A stretch of 64,000 bases of DNA from DASWDH01 sp035318505 (lineage in GTDB: Bacteria; Myxococcota_A; Polyangia; Polyangiales; Polyangiaceae): NCBI GenBank assembly GCA_035318505.1, contig DATHEQ010000282.1, positions 1 to 64,000 on the forward strand, read 5' to 3'. Below are positions 1-9,400 of this stretch, in pieces. The notes under the pieces are model-generated. The model was not told the origin of the DNA. It did no database searches and was given only the letters and a program-made list of their open reading frames with translations. The translations under genes were made by a program, and so were the position numbers. Within the stretch, counting starts at the first letter, position 1; the number at the start of each line of letters is the position of its first letter.

Positions 1-384
1 GGAACGGGCGGGGGGACCGGTGGCATCGGCGGCACGGGCGGGATTGGGGGAATTGGCGGGATTGGCGTCGATGCCTCGCTGCCCGACGCGAGCGTTCCTC
101 CCGTTTGCGATCCGAGCACGACCAACTGCGTCGACTGCTGCAGCAACAGCAATCCGGGCGCGGCCAATAACTACGAGATGACCATGAAGAACTGCGCGTG
201 CATGTTTTGCGATACCGCGAGCACTTGCGGCAACGCCTGCAACAAGTTCGACGCGCCGAATGCCAACTGCATCAAGTGCATTCACGACGCGCTGAGCGAC
301 CCGATGTGCTCCGAAGCCGACAAGACCTGCAGCGAGTCGCAGCTTTGTCAGCGCTTTTCTTCGTGCGCCTACGGCTGCCTGTGA
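1..384 (+). CDS. Gly-rich, Cys-rich exported protein (C-terminal part)
   Basis: The reading frame is open from the first base of the window and stops at TGA 382-384, so the start lies upstream. The first 22 codons are almost pure Gly with Thr and Ile (GTGGG, GGIGG), which looks like a flexible linker. After it come about 100 residues with many cysteines in pairs and short spacings (CVDCC, CACMFC, CGNACN, CIKC). Such Gly-linker plus disulfide-rich tails are common in exported myxobacterial proteins of unknown function. No catalytic motif is visible. The protein is probably extracytoplasmic. Function unknown. Confidence 0.7.
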   Translation, partial: GTGGGTGGIGGTGGIGGIGGIGVDASLPDASVPPVCDPSTTNCVDCCSNSNPGAANNYEMTMKNCACMFCDTASTCGNACNKFDAPNANCIKCIHDALSDPMCSEADKTCSESQLCQRFSSCAYGCL

Positions 385-493
385 TCGGGGCCCGGGCGGC
401 GCGCGGGTAACCCGTTCGTGCGGTTTCCCCGAGGTCGGTCCGAGTTGGCCCGAGGAGCGCCCCTCCCTACGAGCGCCATGATACGTTGCAGCC

Positions 494-2059
494 GTGCGTT
501 CGCTCGCTGGGGCCCTCTTCTCCGCCTGCGGAGCCACCCTCGCCTTCGCTTTGCCGCTCCGTGCCGAGGATCACGCGGCAGGGGACGAAACTGCCGCCGC
601 GGCTGAAACAGCCACTTCGGCAATCTCCGACGCCGATCCGGAAGACGCGCCGACCCCGTCGCGCTCGCGGATTCGTTACCTCCTGCAAGGCGTCGAGGTG
701 CGCGGCAACACACGCACCCGCGACCGCGTCGTCTTGCGCTACGTCCACTTTCGCGCCGGCGATCTGCTCGACGTCAACGACCCCGAGCTCGAGCTCACGC
801 GCTATCGCCTGCTCGGAACGAGTTTTTTCTCGTCGGCCCAGCTGTCCCTCCGCAAAGGTGATCGGCGTGGCGAAGTCGTCCTCGTCATCGAGGTCGTCGA
901 GCGCAACACGCTGGTGGTCAACGATTTTTGGATGGGGCTCGCCGGGGAGCGCACCAACAAAGCCGGGCCGCCCACGGGCGTCTACGCCTACGGCGGTCTC
1001 GACGCCGCCGAGACGAATCTGGCCGGGACGGGCATCACCCTTGGCGCAGCCATCGGCGTCGGCATCGATCAGCTCGCACTGCGCACCCGATTTTTCGACC
1101 CGGCCTTCCTCGGCACGGGCTGGATGACGTCGGCCACCCTCCTTTACAACAACGCGCGCGACTTCTTCGGCAACAACGCCGTCTACTACCAGCTCCCAGA
1201 GGGCGTCCGAGGAGGCTCGCCCACCACGGCGGAGGTACCCTACGCGGTCGTCGATTACTCGCGCTTCGGCGGCAGCTTTGGCGCCGGTCACGATCTCGGC
1301 ATCGCGACCCAGCTCTGGTTCGACCTACGGGTCGAAAAGATCCACGCCGATCTTCCGCTGGCCGCTTCGCACTTGCGCGGCCTCGACCGCGAGCCCATTG
1401 CCTTCAACGTCATCGGCGGCGACAGCGTTCTCTCGACGGTGCGGGGGATGCTCATTCATGACACCCGCAACGAGCCCATCCTCCCCACGCGCGGCTCGTA
1501 CATCACCGTCACCGCTGACACCGCGCTCGCCCCTGCCGGCGGCGACTACGGCTTCACCAAGCTGCAGATCCGCGCCTCCCGCTGGTGGACGCTGCCCTGG
1601 AAACACGTGGCGCGCCTCGAGCTCAACTACGGCGCCATCACGGGCGACGCTCCCTTCTTCGAAAAGTTCTACGTGGGCGACTTCACCGATCTCTTGCCCG
1701 ATCGCGTGCTCGATTTGAACTTCGACCGGCGCCGCGCGCCGAACTTCCTCGGCACCGACATCAGCGAAGTGCGCTATGGCGACTACGCCGCCAAGTTTCA
1801 GGTCGAATACCGCATCCCCATCTACCGCGGGCACCGCTCGGTGTACGGCATCGACTTCTTCGGAGCGGCCGGCATTTATGGCGTCGCCAGTTACCGCGAT
1901 ATCACCGACCCGCCCCGCGGGTACCACGGCTTCCGCAAGGTGCCCGTCGATCTCACCTTCAACCTCGGCTTCCGCATCGACACGCACGCGGGGGGCTTCG
2001 TCTTCGCGTTTTCCAACTTGGTCGGGCTCATCCCCGTGCGCGGAGCACCGGGCCCGTGA
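494..2059 (+). CDS. Omp85/BamA-like outer-membrane protein with a single POTRA domain
   Basis: The 521-residue protein starts at GTG 494 with a signal peptide (hydrophobic to about residue 24, cut near LPLRAED). Residues about 55-135 look like one POTRA domain (LQGVEVRGNTRTRDRVVL, then a rising beta pattern ending VVLVIEVVERNTL). The rest is a 16-strand-like barrel rich in alternating aromatic residues, as in the surface-antigen (bacterial Omp85) domain. Full BamA has five POTRA domains and is near 800 residues, so this is a short Omp85 relative, closer in size to TamA-like or patatin-type barrels. Its role in outer-membrane assembly or secretion is inferred. The next gene begins inside its stop codon. 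Confidence 0.8.
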   Translation: MRSLAGALFSACGATLAFALPLRAEDHAAGDETAAAAETATSAISDADPEDAPTPSRSRIRYLLQGVEVRGNTRTRDRVVLRYVHFRAGDLLDVNDPELELTRYRLLGTSFFSSAQLSLRKGDRRGEVVLVIEVVERNTLVVNDFWMGLAGERTNKAGPPTGVYAYGGLDAAETNLAGTGITLGAAIGVGIDQLALRTRFFDPAFLGTGWMTSATLLYNNARDFFGNNAVYYQLPEGVRGGSPTTAEVPYAVVDYSRFGGSFGAGHDLGIATQLWFDLRVEKIHADLPLAASHLRGLDREPIAFNVIGGDSVLSTVRGMLIHDTRNEPILPTRGSYITVTADTALAPAGGDYGFTKLQIRASRWWTLPWKHVARLELNYGAITGDAPFFEKFYVGDFTDLLPDRVLDLNFDRRRAPNFLGTDISEVRYGDYAAKFQVEYRIPIYRGHRSVYGIDFFGAAGIYGVASYRDITDPPRGYHGFRKVPVDLTFNLGFRIDTHAGGFVFAFSNLVGLIPVRGAPGP

Positions 2060-2703
2060 GGTGGGGCTTTCAAGCGGCCAGGGCCCTGGTTTTCGCCCTT
2101 CTCGTGCTGGTGCCGGTGGCGGCGCGCGCCGACGACGCGCTCCCGACGCGGCAAGCCTCCCTCGCCTTCGACGAGAAGCAGACGTTGCGCGTCTCCATCG
2201 GTTACCGCGACGTCGTCGACGCCGCCACGGTGGCCAAGCTGATGGGCGGTCTCCCCACCACCATCGTCATGCGCGCTTACGTCTTCCGCGAAGCGGGCGG
2301 CGCGCCTCTCGCGGCCGCTTTCAAGACGTGCCGCGTCATCTTCGACTTGTGGGACGAAGTCTATCGCATCGAGATTTCGCAGACGGGCGGAGCCGACGCG
2401 GTCACCGCCTCCCCCACGCTCGAGGGCGTGCTCCGGCGCTGCGCCGAAGCCGATCGTCTCGCCATCATCGGTCGCAACGTGCTCCCTGCCGGCACGAGCT
2501 ACTACATGGCTGGGGTGGTGGAAGTGAACCCCGTGTCGCCCGAAATGCTGGAGCGCATCAAACGATGGGTGAGCCGCCCCTCGGGCACGTCCACCAGCGC
2601 GCCGGGCGACGCGCTCTTCGGATCGTTCGTGGGACTCTTCGTGGCGCGCATCGGCGTTGCCGATCGGCAGATCGCATTTCGGACGCAGCCGTTCTCGCGC
2701 TAG
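2056..2703 (+). CDS. Exported protein, DUF4390-like
   Basis: The start chosen is GTG 2056, which overlaps the TGA of the upstream Omp85-like gene (GTGA), so translation is probably coupled. The 215-residue product has an N-terminal hydrophobic stretch (ALVFALLVLVPVAARA) ending in a signal-peptidase-like site before DDALPT. The mature part is a beta-rich domain with a pattern of hydrophobic strands, Arg and a WDEVYRIEI segment. This recalls DUF4390-type periplasmic proteins, but the match is judged by eye and weak. The shared translation start suggests it works with the barrel protein, perhaps as a periplasmic partner. There are no enzyme motifs. Confidence 0.6.
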   Translation: MRWGFQAARALVFALLVLVPVAARADDALPTRQASLAFDEKQTLRVSIGYRDVVDAATVAKLMGGLPTTIVMRAYVFREAGGAPLAAAFKTCRVIFDLWDEVYRIEISQTGGADAVTASPTLEGVLRRCAEADRLAIIGRNVLPAGTSYYMAGVVEVNPVSPEMLERIKRWVSRPSGTSTSAPGDALFGSFVGLFVARIGVADRQIAFRTQPFSR

Positions 2704-2714
2704 CGCGCTAGCGC
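2697..2714. terminator. 18-bp perfect palindrome between convergent genes
   Basis: GCGCTAGC, a central GC, then GCTAGCGC gives a perfect 18-bp palindrome. It covers the last codon and stop of the plus-strand exported-protein gene and lies 4 bases from the end of the convergent HEAT-repeat gene. Its position suits a bidirectional terminator, but there is no T tract on either side and no natural loop, so the role is uncertain. Confidence 0.35.
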
Positions 2715-2718
2715 AACA

Positions 2719-5352
2719 TCAGGGCAGACGGCGCCGGCCCTTGGTCTCCCACCATTCGCTCCATTTTTCCCGATTCTTGCCGAACTCCTGCCGCGTCATG
2801 GCGACGAGCGAGCGCAGCGCCGCTTCGGCGATCGAATCGACCGGATCGGCGAGAACGGCGATGAGGCTGGGGATGGATCGATAGAGCCGGAGCTCGCCGA
2901 TCGTCCAAAGGGCGATGAGCCGGCGCCCCTCGGGCTCTTCCGAATAGGACACCGTGCGCTCGAGCGCCTTGCGCAGCGGGATGCCTTCGTTGCCACCGGC
3001 TGCCAGGGTGCGCGCCGATCGCACGGCGATGCGGCGCACGGCGGGGTTTTCGTCGAAAAGGCGCGGCACGAGCGCGGCCGCGACGTCGGCGTAGTTGAGC
3101 TCCCCGAGAAGGTACGTCGCCCAGAACCGCACCTCGACGTCGATGTCGGCGCTGCGCACGGCGAGAAACGGCAGAGCGAGCCGGCGCATGGCCGCCACGA
3201 TGCGCAGGACGGGCCCGCAATCGGCGGGCCGCGGAAGATCGCCTATGGCCTGGTTACGGTCGACCGTGAGCGGCCCGGGAAAACGGGCGAAGACCGAGGG
3301 AATGGCGGCTTCACCGAGCTCGAGAATCTCGCCGAGCGCCTTTTCGCCGCGTTCACCGCCGGCGATCACGTGATCGACGAGATCGGAACGAATGAGCACG
3401 CGCGGCAGCTCGTGGTTCGGCGCGCGGGACACCGGAGGAGGGTGCGGGCTGGCCGACATGCTCGCGGAGGCCAGAGGGTCGATGGCCGTTCCCCCTCCGC
3501 CAGAAGGGGGCGGCAGGGAGTCGGCTTCCATTTCGCCGATGAGCGTGCGCGGCGAAGGCTCGCCCTCCGTCTCGGAAACGATGAGCTCCGAAACGATTCC
3601 GCTCGGGTCCGACGAATGGGAGGCCGCGTCGACCGGCTCCGACGCGCTCTCGGCCGCAGAAGGACGCAGTGAACGCGCCAGCGCGCGCTTTTTGCGGCGC
3701 AAGATGCGTTCGAGCGCCTCGACCAGAAACGCGGTCATGGCGACGACCGCGCCGCTTTCCGCCGCATCGACGGGGTCGAGACCCTGATCGCCATAGAGCA
3801 GCGCCACGCACCGCTGTCGCACTTGAACCGGGAGCACGAACACGTCGCGACTGGCGGACCGTGTGAGATCGGCGCGCAGATCGGCATCGAGCCCGGCGCG
3901 CTGCAGCGGGGCGATGACGGCCGTGCCCTGTTGACGTGCGTACGAAAGCGCGTTCGGCAGATCCAGCGCGACGCCGATCGTACGGACCTTCTCGCGCGAG
4001 GCCCCAGGGCCCCACGCGTCGTAGCCGGCGGCGAGATCCCCGTGTACGACGAAGAGGGCCGCGTACTCGAAGTATTGGCGCGCAAAGGCGAAAAAGATGC
4101 CGAGCGCTTCGTCCCCCGTGACGGCGTCTTCGAGCTGGAGCTCGGCGGTACCGGGCGTCATCGGTCCGCGCCGCCGATCTTTGGTGCGGTCATCGGCGAC
4201 GGTGCTTCCCGCGGCACGCCGCGCCCAACCGGCCAGCGCTTTAGGGGCTCGTTGCTCGGCGCGGCGCTGGCGCTTTCTCTCGACGCGGGCCGCGGTGGCC
4301 ATCGCCGCTTCCATCACGAATTCGTGGGGCGGGGGCGCCGGGGGGGGGCGAGTGGAGCGCATCTCGCCCACGGCCCGCCGGTCGACGCTCGTCGTAGCGA
4401 GGGATGCCGCGGGCGCGCGCTCGCCTGCCGGCAGCGTCGCCGGAACGTCGGAAAATCGGGTCGGCGGATCGCTGTCCACGTCGGGCACCGCCATGGCGAG
4501 CACATCCGCCACTGGAGGTACGAGCGGCGTCGGCGAGAGCTCGGAGATCGGCGGCACGGCCGGCGTCAGATCGAAGTCCTCTCGCGCCTCGCTGGGCGCG
4601 GCCAGCATGGTGCCCAGGTCGGCCGGCGCTGCAACACCGTCGACGACACGCTCGTCACTGGGAGGGTCTCCTTCGATGTCGGAAAAGTCTTCCTCGATGC
4701 GGGGCGCGGGCGGGGCAACTGGGATCGAGGGCGCCCCGGGGTTTTCGGCAGTGCGCGCGGCGAGCATGCCCGGCCAGGTGCGCTTGCGGGGAGCCAGGGA
4801 AAGAACGCTGTTCGGCCCGGGCTCGACGGAGGGCCTCCGGCTGAAACTCGACGGGGGCGGAATACTCGGGCTGGGGTCGGAGCGCTGCTCCATCACCGCG
4901 AGCAGACGCGAATAACGCCGCTCGAGAGGAATGCCATAGTCGCGCGCGAGCGCCTGACGGACACGCACCGCGGTGGCTACGAACTGCTTCAGAGGGGCGC
5001 CTAGCGCGAACGTCAGGTCTTCTTCGACCGCTTGCGGCAGGGGCTCGGTCACGGCGAGATGAAGCTCGCCGTCCACTTCGCCGACCGGATAAATTCCGTA
5101 TGTCAACGCGACTGCGTGAGGGACCATGCGCAAGAGCGAGAGCGGAGCCGGCGGCAGGGGGCCCGGCGCGACGGTCGGCAAGGTGTACGCCTCGCCGACC
5201 AGCGGCAAAAGGGCGTCTTCCTGGATGGCGCGCAGCTCGAGCAGACATGTGCCGAGGTCTCCGCCCTTCATCACCTGACACGCGAGCGCCTCGTCCACCT
5301 CCGCGATGGTCGCAGCTTGGCGGGTGATGACGAGGGAGCTCAGCGTCGTCAT
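2719..5352 (-). CDS. MshEN-like / GAF-like / HEAT-repeat multidomain protein
   Basis: This is an 877-residue cytoplasmic protein. Residues about 1-155 resemble the MshEN (GspE N-terminal) domain, with its repeated LGTCLLELRAIQEDALLPLV and HAVALTYGIYPV-type segments; the related domain in MshE binds c-di-GMP. A long Pro/Ser/acidic linker follows, then a GAF-like domain (about 400-555: DEALGIFFAFARQYFEYAAL to CVALLYGDQGLD). Another linker leads to C-terminal HEAT repeats (about 640-870), with repeated helical units such as VEVRFWATYLLGELNYADV. No ATPase Walker motifs are present, so it is not a secretion ATPase. Its ATG overlaps the stop of the preceding mgtE (ATGA), making it the last gene of that run. 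Likely a scaffold or sensor; function inferred. Confidence 0.7.
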   Translation of the reverse strand: MTTLSSLVITRQAATIAEVDEALACQVMKGGDLGTCLLELRAIQEDALLPLVGEAYTLPTVAPGPLPPAPLSLLRMVPHAVALTYGIYPVGEVDGELHLAVTEPLPQAVEEDLTFALGAPLKQFVATAVRVRQALARDYGIPLERRYSRLLAVMEQRSDPSPSIPPPSSFSRRPSVEPGPNSVLSLAPRKRTWPGMLAARTAENPGAPSIPVAPPAPRIEEDFSDIEGDPPSDERVVDGVAAPADLGTMLAAPSEAREDFDLTPAVPPISELSPTPLVPPVADVLAMAVPDVDSDPPTRFSDVPATLPAGERAPAASLATTSVDRRAVGEMRSTRPPPAPPPHEFVMEAAMATAARVERKRQRRAEQRAPKALAGWARRAAGSTVADDRTKDRRRGPMTPGTAELQLEDAVTGDEALGIFFAFARQYFEYAALFVVHGDLAAGYDAWGPGASREKVRTIGVALDLPNALSYARQQGTAVIAPLQRAGLDADLRADLTRSASRDVFVLPVQVRQRCVALLYGDQGLDPVDAAESGAVVAMTAFLVEALERILRRKKRALARSLRPSAAESASEPVDAASHSSDPSGIVSELIVSETEGEPSPRTLIGEMEADSLPPPSGGGGTAIDPLASASMSASPHPPPVSRAPNHELPRVLIRSDLVDHVIAGGERGEKALGEILELGEAAIPSVFARFPGPLTVDRNQAIGDLPRPADCGPVLRIVAAMRRLALPFLAVRSADIDVEVRFWATYLLGELNYADVAAALVPRLFDENPAVRRIAVRSARTLAAGGNEGIPLRKALERTVSYSEEPEGRRLIALWTIGELRLYRSIPSLIAVLADPVDSIAEAALRSLVAMTRQEFGKNREKWSEWWETKGRRRLP

Positions 5353-6737
5353 GGGTGGTGGCTCGAGGCGGATGCTCGGATCATTTCAGCGAGGAGAAAC
5401 TCTGCAAGATTGAAATAGAAGATGATCCCGAGGACGTCGACAAGGCTGGCGATGAAGGGGGTCGAGCTCGTCGCCGGGTCGAAACCTACACGGCGCAAGA
5501 TAAGGGGAAGCATGGAGCCGACGACGCAGCCCATGATGACGATACCCACCAAGGTTACCCCGACGACCATCGCGAACAGAATCCCATCCCCCCACATCAG
5601 TGCACGCACCACGCCGATCGCTGCCAAAACGCCCCCCAGCACGATGCCTTGGCCGAGCTCCCGGCCGATGATGCGCCACCAGTCTCGGGGCTTGACCTCT
5701 CCGACCGCGAGGCCGCGAATGATGAGGCTCGACGACTGCGCGCCGGAGTTTCCGCCCGCCGAGAGAAGCAGAGGTATGTAGTAGCTGAGCTTGGCAACTG
5801 CCTCGAGGACGTCATGGTAGTGTCTCAGGGCCGAGCCGGTGAAGAATTCCTCGACGAAGAGAATGATGAGCCAAGTTGCCCGTTTGCGGATGAAGACCCA
5901 GAAGGTCGTCTGGAAGTAACCTGCCTCGAGGGGCTCGACACCGGCCTGCTTTTGAACGTCCTCGGTCTGCTCTTGGGTGAGGACATCGATGATGTCATCT
6001 ACGGTGATCACACCCCGGAGGGCCCCTTGGCCGTCGACCACGGGAATGGCGGCCAAGTCGTATTTGGCGAGCCGCTTGGCGACCTCTTCCTGGTTCATCT
6101 CCGGAGGGACGGTGACGACGTTGGATGTGAGGATTTCCGACAATTGCTGCTGCGAATCGGCGAGAAGGAGGTCGCGCGCCGAGGCAATCCCGTCGAGGCG
6201 CTTGCCGGCCGAGAGGGCGTAAACGTAGTAGATGGTTTCGACTTCGGAGGCTTTGGCGCGGATGAGCTGAATGACCTCGCCGACCGTCATGAGGTGCGTC
6301 ACGGCGAGGTAGTCGGTGGTCATCAAGCTGCCGGCGCTGCGCTCCGGCCATTGCGCCAGCTCTTCGACGTCTTCGGCGGCCTGGGGGTCGATCTGCTCGA
6401 GGCTGGCGAGTACCTGCCCGCCCATTTCTTCGGGCAGCTCTTTGATGAGGTCGGCGCGCTCGTCGGACGACATCTCCGCCGCGATTTGCGCGATGGATTC
6501 GGGGCCGAGCTCGGTGACAATCGCCAGCTGCCGCTCGTCGTCGAGCCGCTCGAAAATCGGGGCCGCTTCTTCGGTCGGGAGCCGCGCTAGAATTTCAGCA
6601 GCTTCGTCGTCCGGAAGCTCGGCGATGAGATCGGCGAGATCTTCGTCGTGGATCTCTTCGAGGAGGGCGTGGATCTGATCCGGATCCTCCTTGAGAAGCT
6701 GGTGCAGCTCGGGGCCGATGAGGTTCGCAAAGCGCAT
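5349..6737 (-). CDS. mgtE: Magnesium transporter MgtE (copy 1, downstream)
   Basis: A 462-residue MgtE-type Mg2+ channel. It has the N-terminal cytoplasmic superhelical domain (about 1-130, with the LLEEIHDEDLADLIAELP repeat), a CBS pair (about 135-255, including AIPVVDGQGALRGVITVDD), a connecting helix and five C-terminal membrane segments from about residue 285. The acidic pore segment and the AGGNSGAQSSSLIIRGLAVG signature of the family are present. It lies 47 bp downstream of a second, closely similar mgtE and overlaps the start of the HEAT-repeat gene. Known MgtE proteins sense cytosolic Mg2+ through the N and CBS domains. All domains look intact. Confidence 0.95.
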   Translation of the reverse strand: MRFANLIGPELHQLLKEDPDQIHALLEEIHDEDLADLIAELPDDEAAEILARLPTEEAAPIFERLDDERQLAIVTELGPESIAQIAAEMSSDERADLIKELPEEMGGQVLASLEQIDPQAAEDVEELAQWPERSAGSLMTTDYLAVTHLMTVGEVIQLIRAKASEVETIYYVYALSAGKRLDGIASARDLLLADSQQQLSEILTSNVVTVPPEMNQEEVAKRLAKYDLAAIPVVDGQGALRGVITVDDIIDVLTQEQTEDVQKQAGVEPLEAGYFQTTFWVFIRKRATWLIILFVEEFFTGSALRHYHDVLEAVAKLSYYIPLLLSAGGNSGAQSSSLIIRGLAVGEVKPRDWWRIIGRELGQGIVLGGVLAAIGVVRALMWGDGILFAMVVGVTLVGIVIMGCVVGSMLPLILRRVGFDPATSSTPFIASLVDVLGIIFYFNLAEFLLAEMIRASASSHHP

Positions 6738-6784
6738 CGTTCAACGCCGTCCCGCTTCGCACCCCGGCGGCGATTGAAGGGCCC

Positions 6785-8167
6785 TCATGGGTGTCTCACA
6801 GCGGATCCGATGACTTCAGCGAGCATGAGCTGAGCGAGGTTGAAGTAGATGATGATGCCCAACAAGTCGACGAGGCTCGAGATAAAAGGACTCGAGCTCG
6901 TCGCGGGGTCGAATCCGGCCCGACGAAGGAGAAGAGGCAACATCGAACCCACCACACAACCCATCACGACGATACCGATGAGCGTTCCACCCACGAGCAA
7001 TCCAAAGCGCAGCCCGTCACCCCACATCATCACGCGCGCCATACCGACGACGGCCAAAATCAACCCGAGCACGATGCCTTGGCCGAGCTCCCGTCCCACG
7101 ATCCGCCACCAGTCCGCCAGCCTCACGTCCCCCACCGCGAGGCCCCGAATGATGAGCGACGCCGACTGCGAGCCTGAATTGCCCCCGGTCGAGATGAGCA
7201 GCGGAACATAGTAGCTCAGCTTGGAGACCGCCTGGATGACCTCGTCGTAGCTGCGCAAAGCGGAGCCCGTGAAAAACTCGCCGACGAAGAGGATGATGAG
7301 CCAAGTAGCCCGCTTTCGTACGAACGTCCAAAATGTCGTCTGGAAGTAGCTCGCATCGAGCGGCTCGACCGCGGCGAGTCGCTGCACGTCTTCGGTCTGT
7401 TCTTGCGTCAAAACGTCGATGACGTCGTCGACCGTGATCACCCCGCGCAGCGTCCCCGTGCCGTCCACCACGGGAATGGCCGCCAGATCGTATTTGGCGA
7501 GCCTTTTGGCTACCTCTTCCTGATCCATCTCCGGTGGGACGGTGACCACGTTGGAAGTGAGGATTTCGGCGAGCTTCTGGTGCGGCTCGCCGAGCAGCAA
7601 GTCGCGCGCAGAGGCGATGCCGTCGAGGCGTTTACCCTCCGAAAGCGCGTAGACGTAGTAAATGGTCTCGGCTTCGGCGCCCTTTTTGCGAATGACCTGA
7701 ATGACTTCGCTCACCGTCATGAGGGCGGTGACGGCGATGTAGTCGGTCGTCATCAAGCTGCCGGCGCTGTGCTCTGGCCATTGCGCGAGCTCTTCGACGT
7801 CTTCCGCGGCTTGAGGGTCGATCTGCTCGATGCTGGCGAGCACTTGCCCGCCCACGTCCTCGGGCAGTTCTTTGATGAGGTCGGCGCGCTCGTCGGAGGA
7901 CATCTCCACCGCGATTTGGGCGATGGATTCGGGACCGAGCTCGGTGACGATGGCCGCTTGCCGCTCGTCGTCGAGGCGCTCGAAGATGGGCGCGGCTTCT
8001 TCGGTGGGAAGGCGCGCCAGAATCTCGGCCGCCTCGTCATCGGGAAGCTCGGCGATGAGATCGGCGAGGTCCTCGTCGTGGATCTCTTCGAGAAGCTCGC
8101 GGACCTGGTCCGGATCTTCCTTCAGGAGCTCGTGCAGCTCGGGGCCGATGAGGTTGGCGAAGCGCAT
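6785..8167 (-). CDS. mgtE: Magnesium transporter MgtE (copy 2, upstream)
   Basis: A 460-residue MgtE with the same order as the adjacent copy: N domain, CBS pair, five membrane helices. The N-terminal 130 residues and the CBS domains are nearly identical to copy 1, while the membrane part and the extreme C terminus differ more. That points to tandem duplication followed by divergence of the channel domain. It starts 3 bp after the stop of dapE, so the two are probably cotranscribed. The signature TGGNSGSQSASLIIRGLAVG is present. Nothing suggests inactivation, so the cell likely makes both proteins. Confidence 0.95.
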   Translation of the reverse strand: MRFANLIGPELHELLKEDPDQVRELLEEIHDEDLADLIAELPDDEAAEILARLPTEEAAPIFERLDDERQAAIVTELGPESIAQIAVEMSSDERADLIKELPEDVGGQVLASIEQIDPQAAEDVEELAQWPEHSAGSLMTTDYIAVTALMTVSEVIQVIRKKGAEAETIYYVYALSEGKRLDGIASARDLLLGEPHQKLAEILTSNVVTVPPEMDQEEVAKRLAKYDLAAIPVVDGTGTLRGVITVDDVIDVLTQEQTEDVQRLAAVEPLDASYFQTTFWTFVRKRATWLIILFVGEFFTGSALRSYDEVIQAVSKLSYYVPLLISTGGNSGSQSASLIIRGLAVGDVRLADWWRIVGRELGQGIVLGLILAVVGMARVMMWGDGLRFGLLVGGTLIGIVVMGCVVGSMLPLLLRRAGFDPATSSSPFISSLVDLLGIIIYFNLAQLMLAEVIGSAVRHP

Positions 8168-8170
8168 CGA

Positions 8171-9232
8171 TCAACCTGCTCCGATGCGCGTCAGAAATTC
8201 CGTCAGAATGACGTAGCCGGCCTCGAGTTTGGCGAGCGAGGTCCATTCGTTCTTCTGGTGAGCCTGCGCTTGCTCACCGGGGCCGAAGTTCACCGCTGGA
8301 ACGCCGAGCGCGGCGAACCGTGCCACGTCGGTCCACGCTTGCTTGGGCTCGACGCCGGCGATGCCCGACTCGCGCAGTGCGCGTACGAGCGGATGCTCGG
8401 CGAAGGGTGGAGCTGCCGGCGAAAGATCGGTGAAGCGAACCTCGGCGCGACCGGCGACGAGCTCTTCGACGTCGCGCTCGGCCTGCTCGAGCGTGGTGTC
8501 GGGCGCAAAACGGTGATTGACGTTGAGCTTGAACCGATCGGGAATGATGTTGCGACCGCGCCCCCCCTCGGCGAGCGTGACGCTCGTGACGGTGCGATAG
8601 GAAAAGCCGTCGATGATCGACTCGCGCGGAGCCCGTCCGGCGAGATCGCTCAGAAAGGGGCCGGCCTTTTGAATGGCGTTTTCCCCCTGCCAGGGTCGCG
8701 CGCTATGGGAAGTGCGCCCGATGAACGTCACCTCGGCATGGATCGACCCGGTCGCTCCGAGCTGCAGCTTGTTGTCGGATGGCTCGAGGCAGACGGCAAG
8801 ATCGACTTTCCCGAGCTCCGGCATTTGCGCGAGCACGGGGCCGAGCTCGTTATCGGCAAAGGGCCCCTCCTCACGCGCATAGAAGATGAGCGTGAGGTCG
8901 ACCGCCGTTCGCGCGGCAAAGCCGCTTTCGAGGAGCTCGAGCATCGCCGCCAACCCCGACTTCATGTCGGCGGCGCCCGGCGCGAAGAGCTTGTCTCCCT
9001 CGATACGAGGAGGGCCGTCGTGCTCGGTGCGCACGACGTCGAGGTGACCCGCGAGCGCGATACGCGGCCCGCCCGTCCCGCGCCGGACGGCGCAGACCAG
9101 CGAGTTACCGATGCGTTCGATAGAGCCGCATTGCGCAATCCGCTGCTCGACTGCATCGCATAAGGCGCGCTCTTCCCCCGTCGGAGACGCGGTAGAACAA
9201 AGCCAAAGGAGCGTTTCGGCGAGGCGGGTCAT
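8171..9232 (-). CDS. dapE: Succinyl-diaminopimelate desuccinylase
   Basis: A 353-residue M20-family zinc amidohydrolase. It removes succinate from N-succinyl-LL-diaminopimelate in the lysine and peptidoglycan precursor pathway. Visible metal and catalytic motifs are AGHLDVVRTE (His ligand and Asp), GAADMKSG (bridging Asp), YAREEGPF (catalytic Glu and Glu ligand) and the C-terminal AHQKNEW His. The lid/dimer domain sits between them, around TSHSARPWQGENAI. The length fits the shorter, actinobacterial-type DapE. The nearby dapD supplies the preceding succinylase step, which supports this substrate over other M20 peptidases. A possible terminator lies between the two genes, so dapE may have its own promoter. 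Confidence 0.9.
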   Translation of the reverse strand: MTRLAETLLWLCSTASPTGEERALCDAVEQRIAQCGSIERIGNSLVCAVRRGTGGPRIALAGHLDVVRTEHDGPPRIEGDKLFAPGAADMKSGLAAMLELLESGFAARTAVDLTLIFYAREEGPFADNELGPVLAQMPELGKVDLAVCLEPSDNKLQLGATGSIHAEVTFIGRTSHSARPWQGENAIQKAGPFLSDLAGRAPRESIIDGFSYRTVTSVTLAEGGRGRNIIPDRFKLNVNHRFAPDTTLEQAERDVEELVAGRAEVRFTDLSPAAPPFAEHPLVRALRESGIAGVEPKQAWTDVARFAALGVPAVNFGPGEQAQAHQKNEWTSLAKLEAGYVILTEFLTRIGAG

Positions 9233-9318
9233 GGCGAGTCGCGCGGGTGACTGGTGGCATCGTGCTGGAAGCCCAACACTACTACCGAACCGAAGCCGCG
9301 CGAGTCATTACCCTAACT

Positions 9319-9344
9319 AAAAGGCCGTGTCGCGGTGAGACGGC
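9319..9344 (-). terminator. Possible intrinsic terminator after dapD
   Basis: Read on the minus strand, GCCGTCTC and GACACGGC can pair in a 7-bp stem with one internal mismatch around a 5-base loop, followed directly by CTTTT. It lies between dapD and dapE in a 168-bp gap that otherwise holds nothing recognisable. The stem is imperfect, so read-through is likely. Confidence 0.4.
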
Positions 9345-9400
9345 GATGACGTCTCGGAGCCCAGATCCACCGGGTCCGAGGCGTTCCCGACACACGCCTT

